Source: Streptococcus sp. k-402 (GTDB lineage Bacteria > Bacillota > Bacilli > Lactobacillales > Streptococcaceae). From it: DNA of 64,000 nucleotides. Both the position numbers and the translations under genes were made by a program. The notes under the pieces are model-generated. The model was not told where the DNA came from, did no database searches, and was given only the letters and a program-made list of their open reading frames with translations. Positions 1 to 9,230 of the stretch are shown here, piece after piece. The stretch lies in NCBI RefSeq assembly GCF_013277515.1, contig NZ_VMNB01000002.1, positions 55,003 to 119,002 on the forward strand, in the 5' to 3' direction. Each line of letters opens with the position of its first letter. Positions within the stretch are counted from its first letter, which is position 1.

Positions 1-3000
1 TTTCTGCTGGAGATGAAGTTGGAACGGTAGGGAATGAATTTTCTCTATCAGTAAAACCTGAAGCGACGGCAGCAGCTGGAGTTTCTAAGATTTCTGTATA
101 TGCTAAAACTGAAAATGTTACGGCTAACCTCATGAGAACCAAGGTGGAGTTGAACTCTGCAACAAACGGTACGAAATATACAGCAAATCTAAACCCTAAA
201 TCAGGTCGTTATGAATTAGCTGACTCTGATGCAACGGTGCGAACAGAGTTAAATGATGGCAACGATAATTACACAATCACCAAACGAGAAGTTTCAACCC
301 GTGCTCAAACAGATGGCTCCATGAAGTTTGACTTGTACGAATATACCAGAACATACAATAATATGGACAAAGTGACGGCTGTTAACAGTGTTGATTTAAC
401 TGAGACAGTTTATAACAAGGAAGACACAGCAAACACTGCTACAGGTAATGGTATGTACATTACTGTTCAGTATGATAAAAATAGTGAGGAATGGTCAGCA
501 AGCGATAAGTCTACAGTAAAAGCCCATAAGACTGGTGATGACACATGGGAAATTGAAACTAGTTCGGGTTATACTGGGACTGTTAAGGGAATTATGGCTG
601 AAAACACCAGCACTTCTACTATCATCAACTCGAAACCAACTGCTACTTCGAATTCTTACGAGAGTACCTTGAATACAACTGTTAACCTAATCGACCGCCC
701 TGCAGCTGCTACTGGTGCTAAGGTGAGTGTCAGCGATGCTGAAGATAATAAGTTGGCTCTAAGTAACGCAGGGGATGCATTCAAGGAAAGTCATAAAACA
801 AAAGTAACAAGTATTACTGTTAAGGATCCAGATGGCAACACTGTGTTTGCAGAGACTACATCTGGAGATGCAGCCAACTATCCAGCTGAAACATCTCTTA
901 AATTGACAAAAGTTGGTGTGTATAGTGTTACTGTCAATGCTGTAGATAGTAATACAAACTTGGTTGATGGAACAGAGGTTGGGGATACGACTGCTGGGAC
1001 TGATCACGGAGTGAACACTTCTACAACGACTACAACCTACACCATTACTGTTAAAGCTGGTATTGAAGGAACGCCTGCAACTACTAGCGATATTCAAGGA
1101 GCGGTTCAGAAAGGTACTCCAAGCTTCAATTTTGATGACGCAGAGAAAACTAAGATTTCTTCTACCACAAATGGTACAAAAGTTTATAGCTTAGAGTCAA
1201 CAGATGCTACAGATAATACAGGAGCTACTGTAGGTACTTATGCAATCAATGAGGATACGGGTGAGGTAACCTTTACTCCTAATCCAACATTTGTGGGAAC
1301 TCCAAATCCAGCTAAGGTAACATTGACTGTGACAGTAGCCGGAGTTGATCCATTAACATCTACGGCGGCTTACACACCAACAGTTATTGGCGTTAGACCA
1401 GAGGGAACTAAGGTATCTTCAACAGATATTCAAGGTCAAGTTCAAACAGGTAAACCGACTTTTACCCCAGGTTCTGCAGAAGTCAATGGAGCTAGAAAAA
1501 CAGTCCCATTGAAGGCAGATAGCTATAAACTTCTTAATAGTGCAGGTACAGAAGTAGCGGATGGTGCTACAACTCCAGCTTACGCTGCAGCAGATAATGG
1601 TACTGTGAAAGCTGGTGATGAGATTGGTACCTTCGGTATTGACAAGTCAACAGGTCTCGTGACCTTTACTCCAACCAATAAAGCTTATGTTGGAGCAGTA
1701 AAACCTGTCCAAGTTGTTGTTTCAGATAACAATGGTACGCAACCAGAAGACGATAAACGTGGTGAATACACACCAAACATTGTTGGTGTTACTCCAACTG
1801 CAAGTGAAGCTTCAACTACAGGCATTCAGGGAGCTGTTCAAAAATCTGAAGTGGTTCTCAATGCTAAAGATGAAAATGTAAATACCTTGAACTTTAGCAA
1901 AGGAAGTGAGACTGTAAATGGAACTGAAAAATCTGTTGATTTAAATGAAGCTACTCTGACTCTAGTAGGAGCTGATGGTGAAGGTAAAGTATCGGTAGCT
2001 GGTCAAGGAACATACTCTATCGTAAAAGAAGACGGTAAGTCTTATGTTCAATTCACTCCGGTAGCCACTTATACAGGAAATGTAACTCCAGTAACAGTGA
2101 AAATTGCTGATGCTAATGGAACTGAAGTAACAACAACCTATACTCCGAAGATTGTTGGAGTGAAACCAAGCGCAGAATCTTCTAAGACAAATGGAATTCA
2201 AGGCGAAACTCAAACTTCTAGCATCGTTTACAATCTAGTTAATAAAGATGAGAATGCTCTAAACTTCGTCAAAGGAACTGCGATTATAAATAGTGAGTCT
2301 AAATCAATCGAACTAGATAAAACATCTGTGAAGCTAGTAGGTGCAGAAAATGGAACTGTTAATGGTGACGGTAGCGTTACTGTAGCGAATCAGGGTACTT
2401 ATAAGCTTGTTAAAGATTCAACTGGAGCCAATGCTGTTACCTTCACTCCGCTTGCTACATTTACTGGAAAAGCACATCCTGTAACAGTAAGTATTACTGA
2501 TACCAATGGAACTGAAGCAACAACAACCTATACTCCAACAGTAAATCCTGTTAAAGCTTCAGCTGAACCTGCAACGTCTACTGGAACCCAAGGTTCAACT
2601 CAAAGTGGTACGCCAATTTACACAGCTCCAGAAGCTGGTACGGGTGTTACCGTCACTCCAAGTTATACTTTGGATAACGATTCAACTACTAAAACTGTAG
2701 ATGGTGTTGGTACTTATACAATTGATACAACTGGTAAAGTAACCTTTGTTCCCGTAGCTAGCTATGTATCAAGTGATGCCAATAAGACAAGTGTAGGAGT
2801 AAAAGTTACTTATAGATTAGAGACTGCAGATCAGTCGCAGGCGACAATCACTTCTGAAACAACCTATACTCCAACAGTAAATCCTGTAACCTCTGCAGGA
2901 AATGACGTTGCAACGACAAACATCCAAGGTCATACTCAAAAATCAACAGATGAAGGGAAAGCTCTGACTTATACTATTTCTGATACTAGTCATATCACAG

Positions 3001-4469
3001 CACGCACTTATGCATTGGAAGGTGCAGATAATGATGGTAAAGTAGTGGTAGAGAATGTTGGAACCTACACAGTAGACGATAAAGGTCAGGTAACCTTTGT
3101 ACCAGTGCCATCTTATGTAGGAACGCCGACTCCTGTGACAGTTGTTGAATCAGCGGTTTTAATTTCTGATGATAAGACTACAGCAATTATCACAACTAAG
3201 TCAATGTACACCCCAACGGTAACAGATGTGACCCCAACAGGTGCTTCATCGGCTACTGAAGGAGCTCGTGGAACTATTCAAACATCTCCTGTAGTATTTG
3301 ATACGCCAGATCAAGATAATACAACAGTAAACTTTAATAAAGGCGATGAAGAAGTTGAGCTTGATAAATCTACTCTGACATTAGTTGATAAAACTGGTAA
3401 AGAAGTGAAAGAAGTTGTAGTTCCAGGAGAAGGAACATATGTACTGAAGGATGGAGTCGTTGAATTTACACCAGAAAAAGATTTCGTAGGGAAAACTTCT
3501 GGAGTAACAGTTCAAGTGAAAGACGTCAATGGCAAAGTAGTTTCTGAAACTTATACTCCAACTGTTCGCCCAGATACTAGATATGTAGTTATTGAAAAAG
3601 ATGGCAAAGAAACAGATTTACTTCCACCTAAAGATGGAACTAAACCTTCGGAACAAATTCCAGGATACAATGTTGTTAGAACTGAAATTGATGAAAAAGG
3701 AAATACAAAACACATCTACGAAAAAGTAAGTACCTTCTTCAAAGACAAAGAAGGTAAGGAAATTCCAAACTATCCAAGTGAACCAGGCACAGTCGATAAG
3801 AAAGATATTCCAGAATACCGCTTCGTAGAGACTAAGAAATTACCAAATGGTGATACAGAACACATCTACGAAAAAGTAAGTACCTTCTTCAAAGACAAAG
3901 AAGGGAAGGAAATTCCTAACTATCCAAGTGAACCGGGAACAGTCGATAAGAAAGACATTCCAGGCTACCGCTTCGTAGAGACTAAGAAACTGTCAAATGG
4001 AGATACTGTTCATGTTTATGAAAAAGTAACACCACCAGCTCCAACACCTTCACCTGTTCCTCAACCAAATCCAAGTAAGCAAAATACAACTACTTGGACT
4101 GATGAGAATGGAAATCCATTGAAACCAACTGAGCCAGGTTCTAAAGAACCGGGAACAATTCCAGGTTACGAATATGTGAAGACTGTCACAGATTCAAATG
4201 GAAATATCAGACATATCTTCCGCAAAGTTGAGATGCCAACTCCAACACCGGTTGAACCGACTCAACCAGCACAACCGGTAGAGCCAGCAACTCCAGCAAT
4301 ACCTGAACAGCCAGCTAAACCTCAAATGCCAGCAACACCTAAATATGTTGATGGTCAAAAAGAATTACCAAATACTGGTACAGAAGCTAACGCTAGTCTT
4401 GCAGCACTTGGACTTCTTGGAGTATTGAGTGGATTTGGACTTCTTGCTCGCAAGAAGAAAGAAGACTAA
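1..4469 (+). CDS. LPXTG cell-wall adhesin with CshA-type fibril and MucBP-like repeats (5' end outside window)
   Basis: The frame is open from base 3, so the gene starts upstream of the window; the ATG at 132 is internal. Seven repeats of about 100-140 residues carry an IQG..Q-like signature (near bases 1092, 1429, 1824, 2196, 2584, 2921 and 3264) and end in YTPTV or a variant, the pattern of CshA fibril repeats, which form adhesive surface fibrils in oral streptococci. Four roughly 50-residue repeats of MucBP type follow (about 3580-4240; signature IPGY..V...G...HIYEKV). The middle two, at 3729-3878 and 3879-4028, are nearly identical. A proline-rich wall-spanning segment, LPNTG, a hydrophobic stretch and the tail ARKKKED form a complete sortase anchor. 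Inference: an adhesin displayed on peptidoglycan. The ligand cannot be read from the sequence and the N-terminal binding domain is not in view. Confidence 0.9.
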   Translation, partial: SAGDEVGTVGNEFSLSVKPEATAAAGVSKISVYAKTENVTANLMRTKVELNSATNGTKYTANLNPKSGRYELADSDATVRTELNDGNDNYTITKREVSTRAQTDGSMKFDLYEYTRTYNNMDKVTAVNSVDLTETVYNKEDTANTATGNGMYITVQYDKNSEEWSASDKSTVKAHKTGDDTWEIETSSGYTGTVKGIMAENTSTSTIINSKPTATSNSYESTLNTTVNLIDRPAAATGAKVSVSDAEDNKLALSNAGDAFKESHKTKVTSITVKDPDGNTVFAETTSGDAANYPAETSLKLTKVGVYSVTVNAVDSNTNLVDGTEVGDTTAGTDHGVNTSTTTTTYTITVKAGIEGTPATTSDIQGAVQKGTPSFNFDDAEKTKISSTTNGTKVYSLESTDATDNTGATVGTYAINEDTGEVTFTPNPTFVGTPNPAKVTLTVTVAGVDPLTSTAAYTPTVIGVRPEGTKVSSTDIQGQVQTGKPTFTPGSAEVNGARKTVPLKADSYKLLNSAGTEVADGATTPAYAAADNGTVKAGDEIGTFGIDKSTGLVTFTPTNKAYVGAVKPVQVVVSDNNGTQPEDDKRGEYTPNIVGVTPTASEASTTGIQGAVQKSEVVLNAKDENVNTLNFSKGSETVNGTEKSVDLNEATLTLVGADGEGKVSVAGQGTYSIVKEDGKSYVQFTPVATYTGNVTPVTVKIADANGTEVTTTYTPKIVGVKPSAESSKTNGIQGETQTSSIVYNLVNKDENALNFVKGTAIINSESKSIELDKTSVKLVGAENGTVNGDGSVTVANQGTYKLVKDSTGANAVTFTPLATFTGKAHPVTVSITDTNGTEATTTYTPTVNPVKASAEPATSTGTQGSTQSGTPIYTAPEAGTGVTVTPSYTLDNDSTTKTVDGVGTYTIDTTGKVTFVPVASYVSSDANKTSVGVKVTYRLETADQSQATITSETTYTPTVNPVTSAGNDVATTNIQGHTQKSTDEGKALTYTISDTSHITARTYALEGADNDGKVVVENVGTYTVDDKGQVTFVPVPSYVGTPTPVTVVESAVLISDDKTTAIITTKSMYTPTVTDVTPTGASSATEGARGTIQTSPVVFDTPDQDNTTVNFNKGDEEVELDKSTLTLVDKTGKEVKEVVVPGEGTYVLKDGVVEFTPEKDFVGKTSGVTVQVKDVNGKVVSETYTPTVRPDTRYVVIEKDGKETDLLPPKDGTKPSEQIPGYNVVRTEIDEKGNTKHIYEKVSTFFKDKEGKEIPNYPSEPGTVDKKDIPEYRFVETKKLPNGDTEHIYEKVSTFFKDKEGKEIPNYPSEPGTVDKKDIPGYRFVETKKLSNGDTVHVYEKVTPPAPTPSPVPQPNPSKQNTTTWTDENGNPLKPTEPGSKEPGTIPGYEYVKTVTDSNGNIRHIFRKVEMPTPTPVEPTQPAQPVEPATPAIPEQPAKPQMPATPKYVDGQKELPNTGTEANASLAALGLLGVLSGFGLLARKKKED
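3729..4028 (+). repeat. Tandem 150-bp in-gene repeat (two copies)
   Basis: Two adjacent 150-base units (3729-3878 and 3879-4028) encode nearly identical 50-residue MucBP-like modules beginning STFFKDKEGKEI. They differ at scattered, mostly synonymous bases. Such in-frame units can expand or contract by recombination and change adhesin length. Confidence 0.85.
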
Positions 4470-4485
4470 AAACTCATAGTTTTTG

Positions 4486-4517
4486 AGAAGATGATTCGTC
4501 ATCTTCTTTTTTTATTT
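4486..4517 (+). terminator. Rho-independent terminator of the adhesin gene
   Basis: A perfect stem, gaagatga / tcatcttc around a TTCG tetraloop (4487-4506), is followed by a run of T. It lies 17 bases after the adhesin stop codon. Confidence 0.9.
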
Positions 4518-4529
4518 CGGTGTTTTTAC

Positions 4530-4558
4530 TTGCGTAAAAAATTTTTTTCTAGTATAAT
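4530..4558 (+). promoter_or_regulatory. Promoter of rpsF-ssb-rpsR
   Basis: TTGCGT (4530-4535) and TATAAT (4553-4558) are separated by 17 bases, directly after the adhesin terminator. Transcription should start near 4565. Confidence 0.8.
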
Positions 4559-4564
4559 GGTTTA

Positions 4565-4632
4565 TTGTGAGCGAACCTCACTTACCCCTTGCAAAGTCTT
4601 GGGGTCATTAGACCAAAAGGAGGAACATATCA
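4565..4632 (+). promoter_or_regulatory. 5' leader of rpsF operon, candidate S6:S18 autoregulatory RNA
   Basis: The leader of about 68 bases can form two stems: gtgag/ctcac around 4567-4581 and cccc/gggg around 4585-4605. A strong AAAGGAGG ribosome site follows. Many bacterial rpsF leaders bind the S6-S18 pair for feedback control. Assignment here rests on position and foldability, not on a confirmed conserved motif. Confidence 0.45.
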
Positions 4633-4923
4633 ATGGCTAAATACGAAATTCTTTATATCATTCGTCCAAACATTGAAGAAGAAGCTAAAAACGCTTTGGT
4701 AGCACGTTTTGACTCTATTTTGACTGACAACGGTGCAACTGTTGTTGAATCAAAAACTTGGGAAAAACGTCGTCTTGCATACGAAATTCAAGATTTCCGT
4801 GAAGGACTTTACCACATCGTTAACGTTGAAGCAAACGACGATGCAGCTCTTAAAGAGTTTGACCGTCTTTCAAAAATCAACGCTGACATTCTTCGTCACA
4901 TGATCGTCAAAATTGACGCGTAA
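4633..4923 (+). CDS. rpsF: 30S ribosomal protein S6
   Basis: The 96-residue product has the standard bS6 fold sequence ([12 protein letters not shown] at the start, [12 protein letters not shown] in the middle, HMIVKID at the end). S6 pairs with S18 on the 30S platform. The start ATG has AAAGGAGG 11 bases upstream. It heads the conserved rpsF-ssb-rpsR operon, with ssb starting 11 bases after its stop. Length is normal for the family. Confidence 0.98.
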   Translation: MAKYEILYIIRPNIEEEAKNALVARFDSILTDNGATVVESKTWEKRRLAYEIQDFREGLYHIVNVEANDDAALKEFDRLSKINADILRHMIVKIDA

Positions 4924-4934
4924 GAAGGTAAACT

Positions 4935-5405
4935 ATGATTAACAATGTTGTACTTGTGGGGCGTATGACACGTGACGCTGAGTTGCGTTATACCCCATCA
5001 AATGTAGCAGTTGCGACTTTTACTCTTGCAGTAAACCGTACATTTAAGAGTCAAAATGGCGAACGTGAGGCTGATTTTATCAATGTCGTTATGTGGCGTC
5101 AACAGGCTGAAAACCTTGCTAACTGGGCTAAAAAAGGCTCACTTATCGGGGTGACAGGTCGTATCCAGACTCGTAGTTACGATAACCAGCAAGGACAACG
5201 TGTCTACGTGACAGAGGTCGTGGCTGAGAATTTCCAAATGTTGGAAAGCCGTAGTGTGCGTGAAGGTCATACAGGTGGAGCTTACTCTGCCCCAACTGCA
5301 AACTATTCAGCACCTACAAATTCAGTACCAGACTTTTCACGTGATGAAAATCCATTTGGAGCAACAAATCCATTGGATATTTCAGATGATGATTTACCAT
5401 TCTAA
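4935..5405 (+). CDS. ssb: Single-stranded DNA-binding protein SsbA
   Basis: The 156-residue protein has an N-terminal OB fold ([19 protein letters not shown], residues 1-105), a glycine/serine/proline linker, and the acidic tail DDDLPF that recruits replication and repair partners. It coats single-stranded DNA at forks. Its place between rpsF and rpsR marks it as the housekeeping SsbA; the competence-specific SsbB lies elsewhere in streptococci. Confidence 0.97.
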   Translation: MINNVVLVGRMTRDAELRYTPSNVAVATFTLAVNRTFKSQNGEREADFINVVMWRQQAENLANWAKKGSLIGVTGRIQTRSYDNQQGQRVYVTEVVAENFQMLESRSVREGHTGGAYSAPTANYSAPTNSVPDFSRDENPFGATNPLDISDDDLPF

Positions 5406-5436
5406 TGGACAACTAAAATTATAAAGGAGAAAAAAC

Positions 5437-5676
5437 ATGGCTCAACAACGTCGTGGCGGATTCAAACGCCGTAAAAAAGTTGATTACATCGCAGCAAACA
5501 AAATTGAATATGTTGATTACAAAGATACTGAGCTTCTTAGCCGTTTCGTTTCAGAACGTGGGAAAATCCTTCCTCGTCGTGTAACAGGAACTTCAGCTAA
5601 AAACCAACGTAAAGTAACAACAGCTATCAAACGTGCTCGCGTAATGGCTTTGATGCCTTTCGTAAACGAAGATTAA
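5437..5676 (+). CDS. rpsR: 30S ribosomal protein S18
   Basis: This 79-residue basic protein has the bS18 core ([20 protein letters not shown], then [19 protein letters not shown]). It binds 16S rRNA with S6. The start has AAAGGAG 8 bases upstream, and the gene closes the operon before a strong terminator. Confidence 0.98.
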   Translation: MAQQRRGGFKRRKKVDYIAANKIEYVDYKDTELLSRFVSERGKILPRRVTGTSAKNQRKVTTAIKRARVMALMPFVNED

Positions 5677-5678
5677 AG

Positions 5679-5704
5679 AAAAGACCCGGGTGGGTCTTTT
5701 TTTC
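5679..5704 (+). terminator. Terminator of rpsF-ssb-rpsR
   Basis: The perfect stem aaaagaccc / gggtctttt (5679-5687, 5692-5700) with loop GGGT runs into seven or more T. It begins three bases after the rpsR stop. Confidence 0.92.
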
Positions 5705-5775
5705 ACGAGATAGTTTTTTTCTGACCTTGGCGTGCTATAATAGTAATAGAAAGAGTAAAGGTGGGTAAGTCAAAG

Positions 5776-6279
5776 ATGAATTGTACGATTAGAAATATGA
5801 TTAAGTCTGATATTGAATCCTTATCTCACGGCTTTATGAATCAAGGTTGGCCTGGTAGAGAGGAAATTTTGGCTAGATATTTTCTGGAACAGGAAAGTGG
5901 GGAGAGAGAAGTCTTAGTTGCAGAGATTGATGGTGCTGTAGCGGGCTACGTTACCATTTTGCCCTCTGCTAAACATGGTCCTTTTGCAGAAGTCTATCCA
6001 GAATTATCAGATTTTAATGTGTTTGAGCCTTTTCGAAATCAAGGGATTGGGAGTCAACTGCTAGAAGAAGCAGAAAATCGAGTTAAGTTTTTTTCAGACA
6101 AAGTGACGTTGGGTGTAGGTTTGCACTCAGGCTATGGACCTGCCCAGAGATTGTACATCAAACGAGGCTATATTCCAGATGGTTCAGGCGTTTGGTATCG
6201 AAATCAACCCTTGGAAATGAATGCTACTATTCAAAATAATGATGATTTAGTTCTGTACTTATCCAAGAAGTTCGAATAA
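5776..6279 (+). CDS. GNAT-family N-acetyltransferase
   Basis: The 167-residue protein has the GNAT acetyl-CoA loop RNQGIGSQLLEEAE and the preceding beta strand VAEIDGAVAGYVTIL. I chose ATG 5776 (MNCTIRNM) because AAAGGTGG lies about 11 bases upstream; the in-frame GTG at 5761 has no ribosome site. An extended -10 (TGCTATAAT, 5733-5741) gives it its own promoter. The GLHSGYGPAQRLYIKRGY segment is the usual GNAT C-terminal strand. The substrate is not predictable. Confidence 0.85.
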   Translation: MNCTIRNMIKSDIESLSHGFMNQGWPGREEILARYFLEQESGEREVLVAEIDGAVAGYVTILPSAKHGPFAEVYPELSDFNVFEPFRNQGIGSQLLEEAENRVKFFSDKVTLGVGLHSGYGPAQRLYIKRGYIPDGSGVWYRNQPLEMNATIQNNDDLVLYLSKKFE

Positions 6280-6361
6280 GAGATAGCGAATTTCTGTGAA
6301 AATAGGGGATTTCTCTACTTTATGGTATAATGGAAAGAGTTAGATTGAAAGAGGTAGTGAG

Positions 6362-7762
6362 ATGGATGCCAAATTAAGATATAAGGCAAAGAAGATCAAG
6401 ATTGTCTTTTTTGATATTGATGATACATTGCGGAATTCCAAGACAGGTTTTATTCCGGCTTCAATCCCAGCTGTTTTTAAGCAATTACGTGAGAAAGGAA
6501 TTTTGACAGGTATTGCTTCTGGACGAGGGATTTTTGGTGTCGTGTCAGAAATTCGTGAACTGAATCCTGACTTTTTTGTAACCTTAAATGGTGCCTATAT
6601 CGAAGATAAAAAAGGTCAGGTTATTTATCAACATCAGATTGAGAAGTCAGATGTTGAGGAGTATATCTCTTGGGTCAAGCAAGAGGAAATAGAGTATGGC
6701 TTGGTTGGGAGTCATGATGCCAAGTTGTCGACTCGCACCGATATGATGAGTGAAGCGATTAATCCAATTTACCCCGATTTAGATGTAGATCCTAATTTTC
6801 ATGAAAAAGAAGACATCTATCAGATGTGGACTTTTGAAGATAAGGGAGATGACTTGCACTTGCCTGACAGTCTCTCAGACAAACTTCGCATGGTTCGTTG
6901 GCATGAGCATTCGTCTGATATTGTGCCAATTTCAGGCTCCAAAGCGACGGGTGTGGAAAAGGTTGTGGAACACCTTGGTTTGAAACCAGAGAACGTCATG
7001 GTTTTTGGAGATGGGCTCAACGACTTGGAACTCTTTGATTATGCTGGAATCAGCGTTGCCATGGGAATTTCTCATGATAACATCAAAGAAAAAGCAGATT
7101 ATATTACAAAAACATTAGAAGAAGATGGCATTTTTGATGCCTTAGAAGGATTTGGTATGGTAGAAAAAGAATTGCATTTCCCACAAGTAGACATTGAAAC
7201 AGTAGAAGGTCCTATCGCGACTATTAAGACCAATCACGGAGACTTGCGTATCAAGCTTTTCCCTGAACATGCTCCTAAAACAGTGGCTAACTTTGTAGCT
7301 CTTTCAAAAGATGGTTACTATGATGGTGTCATTTTCCATCGTATTATCAAGGACTTTATGATTCAAGGTGGAGACCCAACTGGAACTGGTATGGGTGGCG
7401 AGTCCATCTACGGCGAATCATTTGAGGATGAATTCTCAGAAGAGCTTTACAATATCCGTGGTGCTCTTTCCATGGCAAATGCTGGTCCAAATACCAACGG
7501 CAGCCAGTTCTTTATCGTGCAAAATCAACACCTGCCTTATTCTAAAAAAGAAATTGCTCGTGGTGGTTGGCCAGAACCGATTGCGGAAATCTATGCCAAT
7601 CAAGGTGGAACTCCTCACCTAGATCGCCGTCACACGGTTTTTGGTCAGCTAGCTGATGAAGCTTCTTACGCTGTCTTGGATGCCATTGCTGCTGTTGAGA
7701 CAGGGGCTATGGACAAGCCAGTTGAAGATGTCGTGATTGAAACAATTGAAATCGAGGACTAA
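6362..7762 (+). CDS. HAD-family (Cof-type) phosphatase fused to cyclophilin-type peptidyl-prolyl isomerase
   Basis: This is a two-domain protein of 466 residues. Residues 1-270 form a HAD phosphatase: motif I FFDIDDTL (nucleophile and acid Asp), motif II IASGRG, and the late motif VFGDGLNDLELF. Residues about 280-466 form a cyclophilin with FHRIIKDFMIQGGDPTGTG and NGSQFFI. The frame is unbroken across the join, so the fusion is real. The same fusion is known in pneumococcus and relatives. The phosphatase substrate is unknown; the isomerase part should act on prolyl peptides in the cytoplasm, as no signal peptide is present. It has an extended -10 (TGGTATAAT, 6323-6331) and is coupled to the downstream S1 gene. 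Confidence 0.93.
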   Translation: MDAKLRYKAKKIKIVFFDIDDTLRNSKTGFIPASIPAVFKQLREKGILTGIASGRGIFGVVSEIRELNPDFFVTLNGAYIEDKKGQVIYQHQIEKSDVEEYISWVKQEEIEYGLVGSHDAKLSTRTDMMSEAINPIYPDLDVDPNFHEKEDIYQMWTFEDKGDDLHLPDSLSDKLRMVRWHEHSSDIVPISGSKATGVEKVVEHLGLKPENVMVFGDGLNDLELFDYAGISVAMGISHDNIKEKADYITKTLEEDGIFDALEGFGMVEKELHFPQVDIETVEGPIATIKTNHGDLRIKLFPEHAPKTVANFVALSKDGYYDGVIFHRIIKDFMIQGGDPTGTGMGGESIYGESFEDEFSEELYNIRGALSMANAGPNTNGSQFFIVQNQHLPYSKKEIARGGWPEPIAEIYANQGGTPHLDRRHTVFGQLADEASYAVLDAIAAVETGAMDKPVEDVVIETIEIED

Positions 7763-7763
7763 G

Positions 7764-8123
7764 ATGAAAATCGGTGATAAGCTAAAGGGGCGTATTACAG
7801 GGATTCAGCCCTACGGTGCCTTTGTTGAGCTAGAGACGGGTGATACGGGGCTGATTCACATTTCAGAGATTCGGACAGGCTTTATTGAAAATATCCATGA
7901 AGCCTTGAAAGTCGATGAAGAGGTTCAGGTTCAGGTAGTAGATTTAGATGAATTTACAGGGAAAGCTAGTCTTTCTATCCGCACTTTGGAGGAAGAAAAG
8001 CACCAGTTTCCGAGACGGAGACGCTTTTCAAGCGACCGTTTTAACTACGGCTTTGCGCCTCTTAAACGAATGATGCCAATTTGGACTAGAGAAGCCTTGC
8101 ACCATTTAAAAAAGAAGAAGTAG
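7764..8123 (+). CDS. cvfD: S1-domain RNA-binding regulator (CvfD / YugI-GSP13 family)
   Basis: The start is ATG 7764 (MKIGDKLKGRITGIQPYGAF), one base after the upstream stop, with GAGG ahead; the longer frame from 7737 overlaps the fusion gene and starts at a poor TTG. Residues 1-75 are a single S1 RNA-binding domain and the remainder is a basic tail ending KKKK. Small S1 proteins of this type associate with ribosomes and, in pneumococcus, the homologue CvfD is a post-transcriptional regulator. Translational coupling to the HAD-cyclophilin gene is likely. Confidence 0.85.
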   Translation: MKIGDKLKGRITGIQPYGAFVELETGDTGLIHISEIRTGFIENIHEALKVDEEVQVQVVDLDEFTGKASLSIRTLEEEKHQFPRRRRFSSDRFNYGFAPLKRMMPIWTREALHHLKKKK

Positions 8124-8141
8124 TTTAGAATTTTATATTTT

Positions 8142-8170
8142 TTGTAATGTTAATATAAATCTGCTATAAT
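8142..8170 (+). promoter_or_regulatory. Promoter of the trmN6-like gene, predicting a leaderless mRNA
   Basis: TTGTAA (8142-8147), a 17-base spacer and extended -10 TGC-TATAAT (8165-8170) are followed only 6 bases later by the ATG at 8177. No Shine-Dalgarno sequence fits between them. Confidence 0.75.
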
Positions 8171-8176
8171 AGAACC

Positions 8177-8926
8177 ATGGAAGAAGAACAATTATTAAAA
8201 TCAGGGGAGCGCATTAACCAGCTCTTCTCAACAGATATCAAAATCATTCAAAATAGAGAGGTTTTTAGCTATTCGGTGGATAGTGTTCTCTTGTCACGTT
8301 TTCCACGTTTTCCTAAAAAGGGCTTGATAGTGGATTTCTGCGCTGGAAATGGAGCAGTGGGGCTATTTGCTAGCACTCGTACTCAGGCACAGATTTTGGC
8401 TGTTGAGATTCAGGAGCGTTTGGCGGATATGGCTGAGCGCTCTGTCCGTTTGAATGGCTTAGAGGAGCAGATGCAGGTCATCTGTGATGATTTGAAAAAT
8501 ATGCCTGCTTACATCCAGGGAAGTAAGGTGGATATGATTTTGTGTAATCCGCCCTATTTCAAGGTGGATCCTCATTCCAACTTAAATGAGAGTGAACATT
8601 ATCTCTTGGCGCGCCATGAAATCACGACCAATTTGCAGGAAATCTGTCGTAGTGCCCAGAGTATTCTCAAGTCTAATGGTCGTTTGGCCATGGTTCATCG
8701 TCCTGATCGACTTCTGGATATTTTGGATACGTTACAACGGCATAATCTAGCCCCTAAGCGCCTGCAGTTTGTTTATCCAAAGCGGGAAAAAGAAGCCAAT
8801 ATGCTTTTGATTGAGGCTATCAAGGATGGCTCGACAAGTGGCTTTAAGGTCTTGCCACCTCTCATTGTTCACAATGATGATGGCTCTTATACGCCGGAAC
8901 TCGAAGAGATTTATTATGGATTATAA
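8177..8926 (+). CDS. tRNA1(Val) (adenine-37-N6)-methyltransferase-like protein (YabB/TrmN6 family)
   Basis: The 249-residue SAM-dependent methyltransferase has motif [14 protein letters not shown] and the adenine-N6 catalytic motif NPPYF (residues about 119-123). The N-terminal segment [13 protein letters not shown] is typical of the TrmN6/YabB family, which modifies A37 of tRNA. Its last 11 bases overlap the next gene, a GIY-YIG protein, as in other Firmicutes. The start lies at the predicted transcription start, so translation is probably leaderless. Confidence 0.88.
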   Translation: MEEEQLLKSGERINQLFSTDIKIIQNREVFSYSVDSVLLSRFPRFPKKGLIVDFCAGNGAVGLFASTRTQAQILAVEIQERLADMAERSVRLNGLEEQMQVICDDLKNMPAYIQGSKVDMILCNPPYFKVDPHSNLNESEHYLLARHEITTNLQEICRSAQSILKSNGRLAMVHRPDRLLDILDTLQRHNLAPKRLQFVYPKREKEANMLLIEAIKDGSTSGFKVLPPLIVHNDDGSYTPELEEIYYGL

Positions 8927-9203
8927 GGCTTATATGTATGTGCTGGAGTGCCGTGACGGATCCTACTATACAGGCTATACGACTGATGTGAAGAGACGCC
9001 TCGCTGTCCATAATAGTGGGAAGGGAGCCAAATACACACGAGCACGCTTGCCAGTCAAACTTATCTATGCTCAAGGTTTTGCCAGTAAGGAAGAAGCCAT
9101 GTCGGCTGAAGCCCTTCTCAAGCGTAAGAAGAGGCCACAGAAGGAAAGATTTTTATCTGAAAATCAAGATAGAAATTTAGTCAGTTATTTTGAAGAATCG
9201 TGA
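8916..9203 (+). CDS. GIY-YIG domain protein, UPF0213 family
   Basis: The start ATG 8916 ([12 protein letters not shown]) gives 95 residues, normal for UPF0213; it overlaps the preceding gene by 11 bases. The GIY-YIG signature appears as [17 protein letters not shown], followed by conserved R (KRRLAVHN) and the E of SKEEAMSAE. The fold is that of a small nuclease, but the biological role of this stand-alone family is not established. ATG 8934 is a possible shorter start. Confidence 0.88.
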   Translation: MDYKAYMYVLECRDGSYYTGYTTDVKRRLAVHNSGKGAKYTRARLPVKLIYAQGFASKEEAMSAEALLKRKKRPQKERFLSENQDRNLVSYFEES

Positions 9204-9230
9204 GGAGTCATTTGACTCCTCTTACTTTTG
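9202..9230 (+). terminator. Terminator of the methyltransferase/GIY-YIG pair
   Basis: The stem gaggagtca / tgactcctc with a two-base loop (9202-9221) overlaps the stop codon. The T tract after it is weak (TTACTTTTG). Confidence 0.7.

Noticed and set aside
759..1097. Minus-strand ORF inside the adhesin gene
   Set aside because: Cysteine- and serine-rich translation with no ribosome site; a shadow of the repetitive coding strand.
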